DNA of 64,000 nt, taken from NCBI RefSeq assembly GCF_008312935.1, contig NZ_VSZO01000001.1, positions 1,178,001 through 1,242,000 of the forward strand, read 5' to 3'. The stretch is from Roseiconus lacunae. GTDB lineage: Bacteria; Planctomycetota; Planctomycetia; Pirellulales; Pirellulaceae. Within the stretch, counting starts at the first letter, position 1. Every line of letters begins with the position of its first letter. This document shows, piece after piece, positions 26,374 through 35,653 of the stretch. The notes under the pieces are model-generated. The model saw only the letters and a list, made by a program, of their open reading frames with translations, searched no databases and was not told where the DNA came from. The position numbers and the translations under genes are program-made.

Positions 26374-28200
26374 ATGAAGTTGTCTCGAATCATGCCAAGC
26401 GGTTTCAAACCGTTCGGCTTGGTCATCCTCCTTACCATCATAGTTACCCAACTGGCCGGAGCTGCCACAGCCCAAGACGACTCCGACCGATCGACCGCAA
26501 ACCAAATCGAGTCATCCGCTGTCGAAGTGCCAAGTGCGGAAGTGGCCGCCGACGACACACCTGTCGAACAGCCGCTTCCCCCCCAGCAGCCCGAGGTCGA
26601 AGAAGCCGGAGGAGAAGACGCCGTTGAACCGGGGTTGGTCGAATCGGGATTGGACCAAGCCATCGACAAGGCGTTCAAACCGATCGCCGACAGGTGGGGA
26701 TCGATCGTCTTTTTTACGATTCCAATTCCCGGGCTGGAGAATGTTCCTTTCGTCGTCTTGTTGTTGGTGTTCGGCGCGGCGTTTTTTACCGTCGCTTTCG
26801 GATTCGCCAACGTGCGTTTGTTGCCGCTCGCGATCCGCGTCGTTCGCGGCAGATATGACGAGTTAGAAAAGCTCGGAGAAGAGATTCCCAAGCATGTCGA
26901 TGTTTACGAAGTCGACGGTGATTTGGTCGATACGATCCGCGATGAAGCCGAAGGCGAGGTCTCGCACTTCCAAGCGTTGGCGACGGCGGTTTCCGGAACG
27001 GTTGGTTTGGGAAACATCGCCGGTGTTGCCGTGGCAGTCGCGACCGGCGGACCGGGAGCAACGTTTTGGATGATCATCTGCGGCTTGCTGGGCATGTCCA
27101 GCAAGTTTGTCGAATGCACCCTCGGGGTCCGTTATCGCGACGTCGAAGAAGACGGCACCGTGCATGGCGGCCCGATGTACTACCTTCGCAAGGGCGTTGC
27201 CGATATGGGGCTGACAGGACTAGGCAAAGTCTTGGGAGTTCTGTTTGCCTTGTTTTGCATTGGGGCTTCGTTCGGCGGCGGGAATGCGTTTCAAGCCAAC
27301 CAAGCCGCCCAGCAGATCAAGACACTTTTCGGTTTGCCTGATACAGGTGCCTCTGGAACATTCATCGGCATTGGGATGGCGATCATGGTTGGCTTCGTGA
27401 TCATCGGCGGGATCAAACGAATCGCCAGTTGGACGGAGAAGATCGTCCCATTGATGGCCGCGATTTATTGCATCGCGGCATTGATCATTATCGTCATGAA
27501 CCTCGGCAGTGTGCCCTGGGCGATTAAAGAGATCGTAGCCGGTGCGTTCACACCCGAAGCCGGTGTCGGCGGCGTGATGGGGGTCTTGATTCAGGGGTTC
27601 CAGCGGGCCGCGTTTTCGAACGAGGCCGGCACAGGGTCGGCCGCCATCGCCCACTCGGCGGTCAAGACAAAGTACCCCGCATCGGAGGGCGTCGTCGCGC
27701 TTCTGGAGCCGTTCATCGATACGGTCGTGATCTGCACGATGACCGCAATTGTGATCGTTCTTTTCAACGGCGGAACATTGTTTCAGTGGGGCGATGTCCA
27801 ATCCAAAGCGGTCTTGATTGAAGGCGTCCGAGTCGGCGGAGTCGATTTGACCTCGCGTGCCTTTGATAGCGTACTTCCCGGATTCAAGTACATTCTCACG
27901 ATCGCGATCTTCTTGTTTGCGTTCTCGACGATGATTTCGTGGTCGTACTACGGCCTGCAATCCTGGAAGTACCTGTTCGGCAAAAGCCAAGCGGCAGATC
28001 TGTCTTACAAACTGTTGTTTTGCATCGTGATCGTGATCGGGGCAGCGGTATCGTTGGGCTCCGTCATCGATTTTTCCGATGCGATGATCTTTGCAATGGT
28101 GTTCCCAAACATGTGCGGGTTGCTATTGCTGTTCCCGCGCGTTCGGGAAGAGTTGCGGCGTTACCTGGACGCCTGCGAAAACGCCGACACGCCGTCATAG
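26374..28200 (+). CDS. Alanine/glycine:cation symporter with an N-terminal extension
   Basis: A 608-residue AGCS-family (AlsT/DagA-type) sodium:amino acid symporter. Family motifs are visible, including SGTVGLGNIAGVAVAVATGG, EDGTVHGGPMYYLRKG and AAFSNEAGTGSAAIAHSA. The C-terminal half is a series of hydrophobic helices. Before the transporter core there are about 115 extra residues: a signal-like helix (residues 14-33) then an acidic Pro/Glu-rich stretch up to about residue 90. The extension would place the acidic segment outside the membrane. I see no glycine-riboswitch-like sequence upstream. Confidence 0.9.
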   Translation: MKLSRIMPSGFKPFGLVILLTIIVTQLAGAATAQDDSDRSTANQIESSAVEVPSAEVAADDTPVEQPLPPQQPEVEEAGGEDAVEPGLVESGLDQAIDKAFKPIADRWGSIVFFTIPIPGLENVPFVVLLLVFGAAFFTVAFGFANVRLLPLAIRVVRGRYDELEKLGEEIPKHVDVYEVDGDLVDTIRDEAEGEVSHFQALATAVSGTVGLGNIAGVAVAVATGGPGATFWMIICGLLGMSSKFVECTLGVRYRDVEEDGTVHGGPMYYLRKGVADMGLTGLGKVLGVLFALFCIGASFGGGNAFQANQAAQQIKTLFGLPDTGASGTFIGIGMAIMVGFVIIGGIKRIASWTEKIVPLMAAIYCIAALIIIVMNLGSVPWAIKEIVAGAFTPEAGVGGVMGVLIQGFQRAAFSNEAGTGSAAIAHSAVKTKYPASEGVVALLEPFIDTVVICTMTAIVIVLFNGGTLFQWGDVQSKAVLIEGVRVGGVDLTSRAFDSVLPGFKYILTIAIFLFAFSTMISWSYYGLQSWKYLFGKSQAADLSYKLLFCIVIVIGAAVSLGSVIDFSDAMIFAMVFPNMCGLLLLFPRVREELRRYLDACENADTPS

Positions 28201-28728
28201 GTTGCAATTTTTCGGACCGGATCGCAAAGCGGCAATCCCAGTCGATCTTGGGATTAGCCGCATGGCGTTGGCGACGGGTTGCGGTGCAATGACCACAGCG
28301 ACCAACGCGCGTCGGCTGGGAAGCTGAGCCCAAGTGATTGGTTGGGGCTAAACGCTAGCGTGTTCGGATCACGTCAGATCAGTAGAGGCTTGTGGCGGTG
28401 GCATGTCGCCGGTCACCGTTCGGATGAATTCGCAAAAAATGCTTCAGCCCTGCCGTTCGGTCGGGCGCGAACTTGTCGCCTAAACGGGCGACGGGCTTGC
28501 ATCCGTGACGTGTTTGAACCAGCCAATAGTCCCTGTGAATTCCGCTTTGCCGCAGACGAACGTCGATTTAATGAGCCATCGTGGTCGCGGGGATGCCCGG
28601 GCAGAGCAAAGGGGCGACATGGCTGGCCGCGTGGGCATCAGTGCGGCGATCGCTTGTCACCGCGGGGCATCGCTATTCTTCGGCGGGGGGCGATACCATC
28701 CGGTGGAGAATCACCGGAGTGAAGAAAG
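28201..28728. other. Repeat-rich intergenic region
   Basis: A hairpin AATCCCA / TGGGATT (28234-28255) may end the symporter transcript. It merges into a divergent copy of repeat family B (GATTAGCCGCATGGCGTT, about 28252-28290), followed by GGGGCTAAACGCTAGCGTGT near 28345, which resembles 46059-46078. Open frames here lack family features. Confidence 0.5.
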
Positions 28729-28801
28729 TGGTCAGGGCCGGGCTCGAACCGGCGACACCGGCCTTTTCAGGGCCGTGCTCTACCAACTGAGCTACCTGAC
28801 C
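28729..28801 (-). tRNA. tRNA-Phe (GAA)
   Basis: A 73-nt gene on the minus strand. The acceptor stem GGTCAGG / CCTGACC, D-arm AGCTCAGTTGGTAGAGC, anticodon stem CGGCC / GGCCG with loop CTGAAAA (anticodon GAA) and T-arm GCCGG-TTCGAGC-CCGGC are all intact. CCA is not encoded. Confidence 0.97.
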
Positions 28802-29088
28802 AGTTGGTTCATTCGAATTTGCGAGGATCGTAGGGTATGATGCCGTGCCTCGTCAATTGGTTCGCGGGCCGTTTTTCTAAACCGCGTGAAGTTATTGTGT
28901 CGGCCGAGGCCGATCATGACGCCAGTGTGGTTTGTTTTGGATGCCGATTTTCCCGGAATTCTCAATCCCGGGTCGAACCAATCGCCTGATCTGATCAGAC
29001 TACCGTAAGCTGTGCAGCTAACGAAAGTGAACGTATTTAAGTCGAAAAAGTTTTGCGACGTTGCCGTCGGGAGGCATTTGAAAAAACG

Positions 29089-30018
29089 ATGACGACGATT
29101 GTTGGGGAACAACAACAGGCGACCGATGCCCGCGAGCGTGTTCAGCAGGAGCGGCTCAGCGAGCGCGAGAGGTTGAAGGTCAGTCGATTCGATTCGGTGA
29201 CCTCGCTGTTTCTTGCGCTGATTCTTTTTCTCGGCGCGTTCGTTTCGATGATGTTTATCGTCTGGTTGCTTAGCGGGGAACCGAAAGTCAAACCGATCGA
29301 ACCGATCATCGAAAACCCACCCGGGCGGGGAGAGAACCCCGAAGGTTTCGAGCGAGATTTCGAGCCACCGGGGGCAGAAGAGGTCGAAGACCTGCAAGAG
29401 CCGACCTTGGCCGACACGATCGAAGCGGTCACCGACGCGGTCAGTAGCGTCGCCGCATCGTTGACCACGTCGAACACCAACGCGACCGCTTCGACCCAGG
29501 GAACCGGCAAGGGCGATAGCCGTCCGCCGGGACCGCTCGGCGAAGGCGACGACATCATCGGCCGCTGGGAGCGATGGGAACTGACGTTTAACGCCAAAGG
29601 CAAGAAAGACTACGCACGGCAACTCGACCACTACAAAATCCAACTCGCCGCTTTCGGTGGCGGTGGTCCCAACGTGATCGAAATGGCATCGAACCTTTCC
29701 GGATCACCGAAAAAATCAGTCAACCAAGATCCCAAGAGCGAGGAACGGTTGTACTTTTCATGGAAACTGTCCAACCCGTTGATGCAGTTTGACCAGCAGT
29801 TGCTCGCCGCCGCCGGGATCGCCTACTCCGGACGAAACGTGATCCGTTTCATCCCCAAGGACTTAGAGAATCAATTGGCCCAGATGGAAAAAGAGTATTG
29901 CGAGCGAAAGGGTAAAAAGTTTCCCCATGACATTGCCAAGACCATTTTCGAAAGCAATCCCGACGGCAACGGGTTTTCCTTTAGCATCGTCAGCCAACGT
30001 TATCGAGTCGGACGTTAG
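29089..30018 (+). CDS. Single-pass membrane protein heading the ExbB/ExbD operon
   Basis: A 309-residue protein from the ATG at 29089. The cytoplasmic N-terminus is charged and helical (ERVQQERLSERERLK), followed by one TM helix (about residues 38-61) and a long periplasmic part with an acidic/Pro-rich linker (VKPIEPIIENPPGRGENPEG). The C-terminal half is soluble (WERWELTFNAKGKKDY, NVIRFIPKDLENQLAQMEKEY). Topology and position before an ExbB/TolQ gene recall TonB or TolA, but I see no TonB box-binding C-terminal domain. I do not recognise the family. It is probably the load or transducer of the motor encoded downstream. Confidence 0.7.
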   Translation: MTTIVGEQQQATDARERVQQERLSERERLKVSRFDSVTSLFLALILFLGAFVSMMFIVWLLSGEPKVKPIEPIIENPPGRGENPEGFERDFEPPGAEEVEDLQEPTLADTIEAVTDAVSSVAASLTTSNTNATASTQGTGKGDSRPPGPLGEGDDIIGRWERWELTFNAKGKKDYARQLDHYKIQLAAFGGGGPNVIEMASNLSGSPKKSVNQDPKSEERLYFSWKLSNPLMQFDQQLLAAAGIAYSGRNVIRFIPKDLENQLAQMEKEYCERKGKKFPHDIAKTIFESNPDGNGFSFSIVSQRYRVGR

Positions 30019-30084
30019 TGACTCGTCGAACACAATCTTTTCACCACACAACCTACTCACGTTTACCTCAGGAAGCCGACTTCA

Positions 30085-30738
30085 ATGATCGCTGAGATCT
30101 CTCTGTTTAGCATCATCGCCAACGGGACTTATTTTGCACTCGCTGCGGTGGCACTTTGGGGCCTGTACTGCATCGTCGTGGTCTGGAATCGCGTCGGTCA
30201 AAAACGTTTCAAGACCGAAGAAGAGCAAGATATCTTCCTTGACGACATCGAGCAGTTGCTGGCCAAAGGCGACTTCGAAGCGGCCTTGGAGTACTGCGAA
30301 GGCGACACCCGCGCGGTCCCGCAAATGATTGAGCTGGCCGTCAATCATCGTCAGCTCGGCTACAAGCGTGCTCGCCGCGCGATGATGGATCGTTTTCAAC
30401 GCGACGTGCTGAGCGATCTGGAGTACCGGTTAAGCTGGATCAGCACGGTGATCAAGAGCGCTCCGATGATCGGCCTCTTTGGAACGGTTTTCGGAATGAT
30501 GGGGGCGTTCCAAACGTTGGCAACCGCGACATCGGTCGAGCCGAGTAAGTTGGCCGGTGACATCCAGTTGGCACTGATCACGACCGCCAGTGGATTGGCG
30601 ATCGCGATTCCGCTGATGCTGTTGGTCGCCAACTTGAACATCAAAATCGCAAAGATGGAAGACTTGGTCGGTTCCGGGCTCGCACGGTTCTTTGAAGCTT
30701 TCAAGACCGGGTTGGCTCGCACCGGAGGACAGGTGTAA
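30085..30738 (+). CDS. MotA/TolQ/ExbB proton channel protein
   Basis: A 217-residue inner-membrane protein with three TM helices: one near residues 10-30 and two in the C-terminal half around APMIGLFGTVFGMMGAF and SGLAIAIPLMLLVANL, which carry the family's conserved Gly/Pro pattern. A cytoplasmic domain lies between helix 1 and helix 2. It should form the pentameric stator with the ExbD/TolR proteins encoded 3 bp and 620 bp downstream, converting proton motive force into mechanical work. TolQ and ExbB cannot be distinguished here. Confidence 0.92.
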   Translation: MIAEISLFSIIANGTYFALAAVALWGLYCIVVVWNRVGQKRFKTEEEQDIFLDDIEQLLAKGDFEAALEYCEGDTRAVPQMIELAVNHRQLGYKRARRAMMDRFQRDVLSDLEYRLSWISTVIKSAPMIGLFGTVFGMMGAFQTLATATSVEPSKLAGDIQLALITTASGLAIAIPLMLLVANLNIKIAKMEDLVGSGLARFFEAFKTGLARTGGQV

Positions 30739-30741
30739 GCG

Positions 30742-31224
30742 ATGGCCGATGATTTGATCGATGACGATGGTGATGATGACTTCGCGATGCCGCGTAAAAA
30801 TCGCGACAGCGAAGAGATGGACATCACCCCGATGATCGACATCACGTTCTTGTTGCTGATCTTTTTCGTCGTTTGTAGCAAGATGGACCCCACGCAAATG
30901 GGTGACATCCCCGAGGCTGCCAACGGGGTCGCAATCAGCGCCAAGGATTCAGCGGTCGTGTTCATCGAGTCCGCCGGTAAAGACAAAGTGGTCGTCAAAC
31001 GAGTCAACGGAACCGAGTTCAGTGACGACGAAGAGTTGCAGACCGCAGAACTGGTCGAGTACGTCACCGAAGAACTCAAAAGCACCGTGGGACGCGAAAA
31101 GAACCATGTGATGATCATGGGTGACGCCGAGGTCAAAGTCGGTGAAGTCACACGGATTCAAAAGATCATTGGTGATGCGTTCGAGGATATCTCGTCGACT
31201 TACATCGCCGTGAAGGAATTGTGA
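30742..31224 (+). CDS. ExbD/TolR protein
   Basis: A 160-residue biopolymer-transport protein. The N-terminus is highly acidic, then the single TM helix contains the essential carboxylate: ITPMIDITFLLLIFFVV with Asp33. A periplasmic domain follows. It starts 3 bp after the ExbB/TolQ gene, so the two are translated together and should form the proton channel. A second, different ExbD follows, which suggests a heteromeric or alternative stator. Confidence 0.93.
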   Translation: MADDLIDDDGDDDFAMPRKNRDSEEMDITPMIDITFLLLIFFVVCSKMDPTQMGDIPEAANGVAISAKDSAVVFIESAGKDKVVVKRVNGTEFSDDEELQTAELVEYVTEELKSTVGREKNHVMIMGDAEVKVGEVTRIQKIIGDAFEDISSTYIAVKEL

Positions 31225-31358
31225 TTCGGCAGCGATACGCTGCTCGAGTTTCACGCCGGGTAGCCGCGGCGGTCGGCAGGCCCACGGGCAATCGCTCGTC
31301 AAAGAACCGATGGTCTGTCAACTTACTTGAATTATCGGCCTCAAAACTTTTCTAACCT

Positions 31359-32183
31359 ATGTCGATCCCTGTCACCTGCCCACAGTGTGGAGCCATCAAC
31401 AAGGTCAACGATTCGTTGGCCGGTCGACGCGTGCGCTGTCCCGAATGTGATACGGCAGTTCACGTGCCCGAAAGCGATGTGATGTCCGGCGATGACATGC
31501 CGCCGCCACTGCCCGGAGCGGAGTTGCCCGGAGCAGAAGTGGTCGACGCCGAACTTGTCGACGATGGCGAAGTGCTCGAAGCGGTTGCGGTTTCCGATGA
31601 AGAACCGGTCGCCGTCGGCGCCGCCAAGATGACCACGGCCGAGGTTGCGTCGGGCAGGGTCGAGCCCACACCTTCGCCGATCCAATCGATCCCCGTGACC
31701 GACGCATCGGTCGCCCAAGCGGACTTGGATGAAGACGACGACGAGCAAGTCTTTAAACGCGAACCTCGCGACGAAGAAGAACTGGACATGACCCCAATGG
31801 TGGACGTCACGTTCTTACTGTTGATCTTCTTTATGGTCACCGCTGCGTTCAGTTTGCAAAAGTCGATTCAAATGCCTCGGCAGCAGACCGACGCGCCGAG
31901 TACGACGGTGGTTGAACAAGAGGATGAAGACCTAACGCCGATCGAATTGCAGGTCGACGAATTTGGCTCGTTCCTGGTGCTCGCGGCGGACTGGCAAGAG
32001 GAAACGCCAGGAAAACAAAACCTGATCACGACGCTCAAACGCGCCAACACCGGCGGTCCGATGCGACTTGTGATCAAAGTCCATGAGATGTGTAAGCTTC
32101 AATACTTGGTCGACGCGATGGATGCCGGAACCATCGCCGGGTTCACCGAAACCCAAGTCACCCAAGTGGAAGAATTCGACTGA
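31359..32183 (+). CDS. ExbD/TolR protein fused to an N-terminal zinc ribbon
   Basis: A 274-residue protein. Residues 1-35 form a zinc-ribbon (MJ0042-like) with Cys7, Cys10, Cys27 and Cys30 in CPQC and CPEC pairs. A roughly 100-residue acidic, Val/Glu-rich linker follows. The ExbD core begins at LDMTPMVDVTFLLLIFFMV with the TM carboxylate Asp149, and a periplasmic domain ends the protein. The zinc ribbon would be cytoplasmic. Standard ExbD/TolR proteins have only a short N-terminal tail, so the fusion is unusual; it may dock a cytoplasmic partner or sense metal or redox state (inference). Confidence 0.88.
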   Translation: MSIPVTCPQCGAINKVNDSLAGRRVRCPECDTAVHVPESDVMSGDDMPPPLPGAELPGAEVVDAELVDDGEVLEAVAVSDEEPVAVGAAKMTTAEVASGRVEPTPSPIQSIPVTDASVAQADLDEDDDEQVFKREPRDEEELDMTPMVDVTFLLLIFFMVTAAFSLQKSIQMPRQQTDAPSTTVVEQEDEDLTPIELQVDEFGSFLVLAADWQEETPGKQNLITTLKRANTGGPMRLVIKVHEMCKLQYLVDAMDAGTIAGFTETQVTQVEEFD

Positions 32184-32281
32184 TCGGGTCGCCGGTCTTT
32201 TGTTGACGTGCATCCTCCCGATCACGCTTCCTCACACTTTGTTCCGAAACATACTTTTCGCTTTTCTCTTTACGAACAACG

Positions 32282-35200
32282 ATGCTTGCTAACGAACTGA
32301 TCGATCAACTGGAACGACGCGGTTTGCTCGATCAAGAAATCATTGACGCGCTGCGTGAACAGTTGAAGTCCGGCGGGGCCAACGTGACTCCCGAAGCCGT
32401 CGCGAAACTCTTGGTCGATAACGGTCAACTGACTCGGTTCCAAGCAACAAAGTTGATCGGGGAACTGCGAAGCGACGACTACCCGGATGAATCGGCGGTT
32501 GCCGCCGAAGTGGTCGAAGACGACTTGATCGAAGGCATTGACGCGGTCGAGGCGACGCCTGTCGATGCCTTCGAAGTCGAAGCGGAACCGATCGAGGTCT
32601 TTGCCGAGCCGGTCGCCGAAGCGATTTCCGTCGACGACATGTCGACGTCCACCCCTTCGGCCAGAAGCAGTGGGGATGTGCTCGGGGGCGAGTTCCCCGA
32701 GGAGAAATCGTCGGCCCGCGTTCGTAAGTCGGTGCCGGAGAAAAACCAGTGGGACTCGTTTAAGGTCTATGGCTTCTTAGGCATCATCGGTTTCCTAATC
32801 ATTGTCGGTGGTGCCCTGTTCTTCTTGCTGCAGCGTGGCAGTGCCGACGATCGGATCAAGATCGCCAACGAATTGTACGACAACCAAAATTACACCGCCG
32901 CCCAAGACAGCTACGTCGATTTTTTGGATGCCTTCGGTGATGGCAACGAATACAGTTCTTTGGCCCGAACCCGCATCGTCATGACGCGGCTTTATCGTGC
33001 CGAGGGTAACTCCGATCCGACCTTCGCGACCCAGTTGGCGAAAGAGGTCTTGCCACCGATCGAAGCCGAAGAAGGGCTTAACGAAGAACGTGGCAATCTG
33101 GCCGCTCTGCTGGTGAAAGTCGCCGAAAATATTGCCGCCGAAGCGAGCGATAAACAGGAAACAGGTGAGAAACGTTCGCTGCTCGAAGCCCTCGATCGGC
33201 AGATGGAGCTGACCGAAAATCCGAACTACATGACCGGCGTCCTGCGCACGACGTTGTCGGGGCGTTTAAAGGCGATCAGCGAAGAACGTGAACGCGTCGT
33301 CCGCGACATCACTCGCAACGAGCAACTCGACGCCGCGGTCGCGGAGATGACTCAGTTGCTCGGTCAAAAGAAAACGAAAGAGGCTTATGACGTTCGTTTT
33401 GAATTACTGCGGGCGTTTCCTGAACTTTCCGACAACGAACGCCTGACTAAATTGATTCGTCAGGCGAGCGACATCCAACAAGGTTTGGTCGAAACAAGTG
33501 CGAAGCTTCCTGAATTGATCGACCCGGAACCCGAATCAAAGATCAAGCCGATCGTACTGACCGCCCGATCGGGCGATCGGGCTCCCGATCTGCGAGACGA
33601 AGTGATCTTCTTTCGTGCCAAAGGAAGTGTCTTGGCATTCAACGGTGAAGACGGAACGCTGTTGTGGCGTCGCTATGTCGGCGATTCACTCGCCCACCGC
33701 CCGGCACGATTGGACGAAGGCGAAGCGGTCTTGCTGAGCGAATCGGCGGCACTCGCGATCAATCGCTGTGACGGCCGCAACGGCAAAGTCGATTGGCGGT
33801 TGCAGATTGGTGAGTCATTTAATCAGCCGGTGGTCAACCGTGATGACATCTATGTGTCGGCGAAAAGCGGACGACTACTATCGATCGACGCGACGACGGG
33901 CGATGCCAAATGGGCCCAGTCGATCCCGCAAACGCTGGAAACCGGTCCCGGAATCGACAGTCGTCATTCGGTCTTGTATCAGCCGGGTGACCACAGCAAC
34001 TTGTATCTACTTTCAAGTAACAACGGCGAAAGCATCGAGAGTTACTATTTAGGACACAGTCAGGGAACGATTGTCGTTCCGCCGCAGCCGTTGCTCGGTC
34101 ACCTGTTTGTCGTCGAAAACAAAGGATCCGATTACTGCTTGGTTCATGTCCTTAGCGTCGACGAAACAGGTCGTTCGATCGGCAAGGCTCAAGACCCGTT
34201 TCGGCTGCGTGGTAACGTTCTGGTACCACCGGTCGTCGCCCAACAGCGGCGGATGGTCGTGCTGACCGACTTGGGTGAAATCGCCGTGTTCGACGTCGAG
34301 CCAAGCATCGAAACCGATAAAGTCTCGATCGTCGCCAAGCTGCCCGCATCGTTCAGCCAACCGACGCTGACTCAAATGGCGGTCGGACGCAGTCAAATGT
34401 GGACGACCGGTGACCGCATCGGTCGCTATGAATTGCAAGTCAACCGTGGTCGTGTGATCTCGGACTGGACGAAGGATTCGGGAGACAAGTTCTTCGGCGA
34501 ACCACTGATCATCGGCGACGCACTCGTCCACGCGCGTCAGCTTCGCGGGACATCCGGCGTACGTGTCTCGGCCGTCGACCCGAAAACGGGGGAAGAGTTT
34601 TGGCGAAATGATATCGGCGCCCCGGTCGCGATGCTCCGGCGAGTCGATGCCGGCGTTCATGCGATGACGACCCAAGCCGCGTTGTTTGAACTTGATCGAG
34701 ACGCGATCGGAAGCGGTGCGACTCGAAACCCGATCGAGAACGTGGGCGGCTCGGGCGTGATCATGCGGTTCGAAAACCCGTTGCCGATCGACGAACAACG
34801 CAGCGTGCTATTAAACAAGGCCTCCAGTGACGGCGGTAAACGGGTGATCGTTTATGATCCCGCGCGTCCGAACGAGAAAATTCGCCTGGTCAGTTTGAAC
34901 CTGCTCTCCGGCCAACCCGTCGGGACGGGAATTGCCGTGAACAAAGGCGTGTTCTTAACGCTTGATAACGGCCGTGCGGTCTACATGGATTACTTAACCG
35001 GCTCACAAATCGGTAGCCCATTCCAGCCCGTTAGCGCTCCCGGTGACCAAGTGGCCTGGACCAACTGTATTGCACTGAAAGACGATCCGACGCAAATCGT
35101 CGTCGCCGATAGCCGCAAAGGCATGTACCGTTTGCGTGTCGGCGATCGCATTTCGGAATTGACCAAAGTTCAATTGGCAAGTGAGCCACTGGGAACGATC

Positions 35201-35653
35201 GCGGGAATCAACGGCAGTGTGATTTTGGCGATTGCCGGACCGGCATCGGATATCATTCAGGGTCGAGACATCGTCTCGCTCAAAGAGAAGTTTCAACTTT
35301 CACTCGAAGGACGCGTGATCTGGGGCCCCGTCGCCGCCGGTGATCAAGCCATTGTGTTGACCGACGATCAAACGTTGCACGGTATTTCTATCGACGGAAA
35401 GCCAACGTTTAGTGTGTCGGTTCCCAAAGGAATTCCTGTCGGCGATCCGCTCGTCCAGGATGGCCAATTGATCGTCGCCGCCGATTCAGGTTGGGTGGCC
35501 GCGATCGATCAAGCGTCCGGTCAGTTGCAAGGGATCACCGATTTGCGGCAACCGTTCTCGGCAACCCCGTTGGCGCTCGGCCAACGTTTGCTGGTGCCAG
35601 GTGCCGAAGGTGTGGTTTATGTAATTGACGTTCCCAACGGGGGAGTCAATTGA
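32282..35653 (+). CDS. Giant membrane-anchored PQQ-type beta-propeller protein
   Basis: A 1123-residue protein. Residues 1-65 (MLANELIDQLERRGLLDQ, then LLVDNGQLTRFQATKLIGEL) resemble the small helical domain found at the N-terminus of some planctomycete Ser/Thr kinases. An acidic linker, a TM helix (about residues 160-183) and a helical TPR-like region (about 190-420) follow. From about residue 440 to the end there are repeated propeller strands such as DGTLLWRRYVGDS and KSGRLLSIDATTGDAKWAQS, resembling BamB-type blades. The kinase domain is absent. Position after two ExbD genes and before a solute-binding protein suggests an envelope scaffold. It overlaps the next gene by 1 bp. Confidence 0.8.
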   Translation: MLANELIDQLERRGLLDQEIIDALREQLKSGGANVTPEAVAKLLVDNGQLTRFQATKLIGELRSDDYPDESAVAAEVVEDDLIEGIDAVEATPVDAFEVEAEPIEVFAEPVAEAISVDDMSTSTPSARSSGDVLGGEFPEEKSSARVRKSVPEKNQWDSFKVYGFLGIIGFLIIVGGALFFLLQRGSADDRIKIANELYDNQNYTAAQDSYVDFLDAFGDGNEYSSLARTRIVMTRLYRAEGNSDPTFATQLAKEVLPPIEAEEGLNEERGNLAALLVKVAENIAAEASDKQETGEKRSLLEALDRQMELTENPNYMTGVLRTTLSGRLKAISEERERVVRDITRNEQLDAAVAEMTQLLGQKKTKEAYDVRFELLRAFPELSDNERLTKLIRQASDIQQGLVETSAKLPELIDPEPESKIKPIVLTARSGDRAPDLRDEVIFFRAKGSVLAFNGEDGTLLWRRYVGDSLAHRPARLDEGEAVLLSESAALAINRCDGRNGKVDWRLQIGESFNQPVVNRDDIYVSAKSGRLLSIDATTGDAKWAQSIPQTLETGPGIDSRHSVLYQPGDHSNLYLLSSNNGESIESYYLGHSQGTIVVPPQPLLGHLFVVENKGSDYCLVHVLSVDETGRSIGKAQDPFRLRGNVLVPPVVAQQRRMVVLTDLGEIAVFDVEPSIETDKVSIVAKLPASFSQPTLTQMAVGRSQMWTTGDRIGRYELQVNRGRVISDWTKDSGDKFFGEPLIIGDALVHARQLRGTSGVRVSAVDPKTGEEFWRNDIGAPVAMLRRVDAGVHAMTTQAALFELDRDAIGSGATRNPIENVGGSGVIMRFENPLPIDEQRSVLLNKASSDGGKRVIVYDPARPNEKIRLVSLNLLSGQPVGTGIAVNKGVFLTLDNGRAVYMDYLTGSQIGSPFQPVSAPGDQVAWTNCIALKDDPTQIVVADSRKGMYRLRVGDRISELTKVQLASEPLGTIAGINGSVILAIAGPASDIIQGRDIVSLKEKFQLSLEGRVIWGPVAAGDQAIVLTDDQTLHGISIDGKPTFSVSVPKGIPVGDPLVQDGQLIVAADSGWVAAIDQASGQLQGITDLRQPFSATPLALGQRLLVPGAEGVVYVIDVPNGGVN

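Noticed and set aside
28279-28722. A plus-strand open frame of 147 codons upstream of the tRNA
   Set aside because: Arg/Gly-rich out-of-frame-like composition and overlap with intergenic repeats; no family signature.
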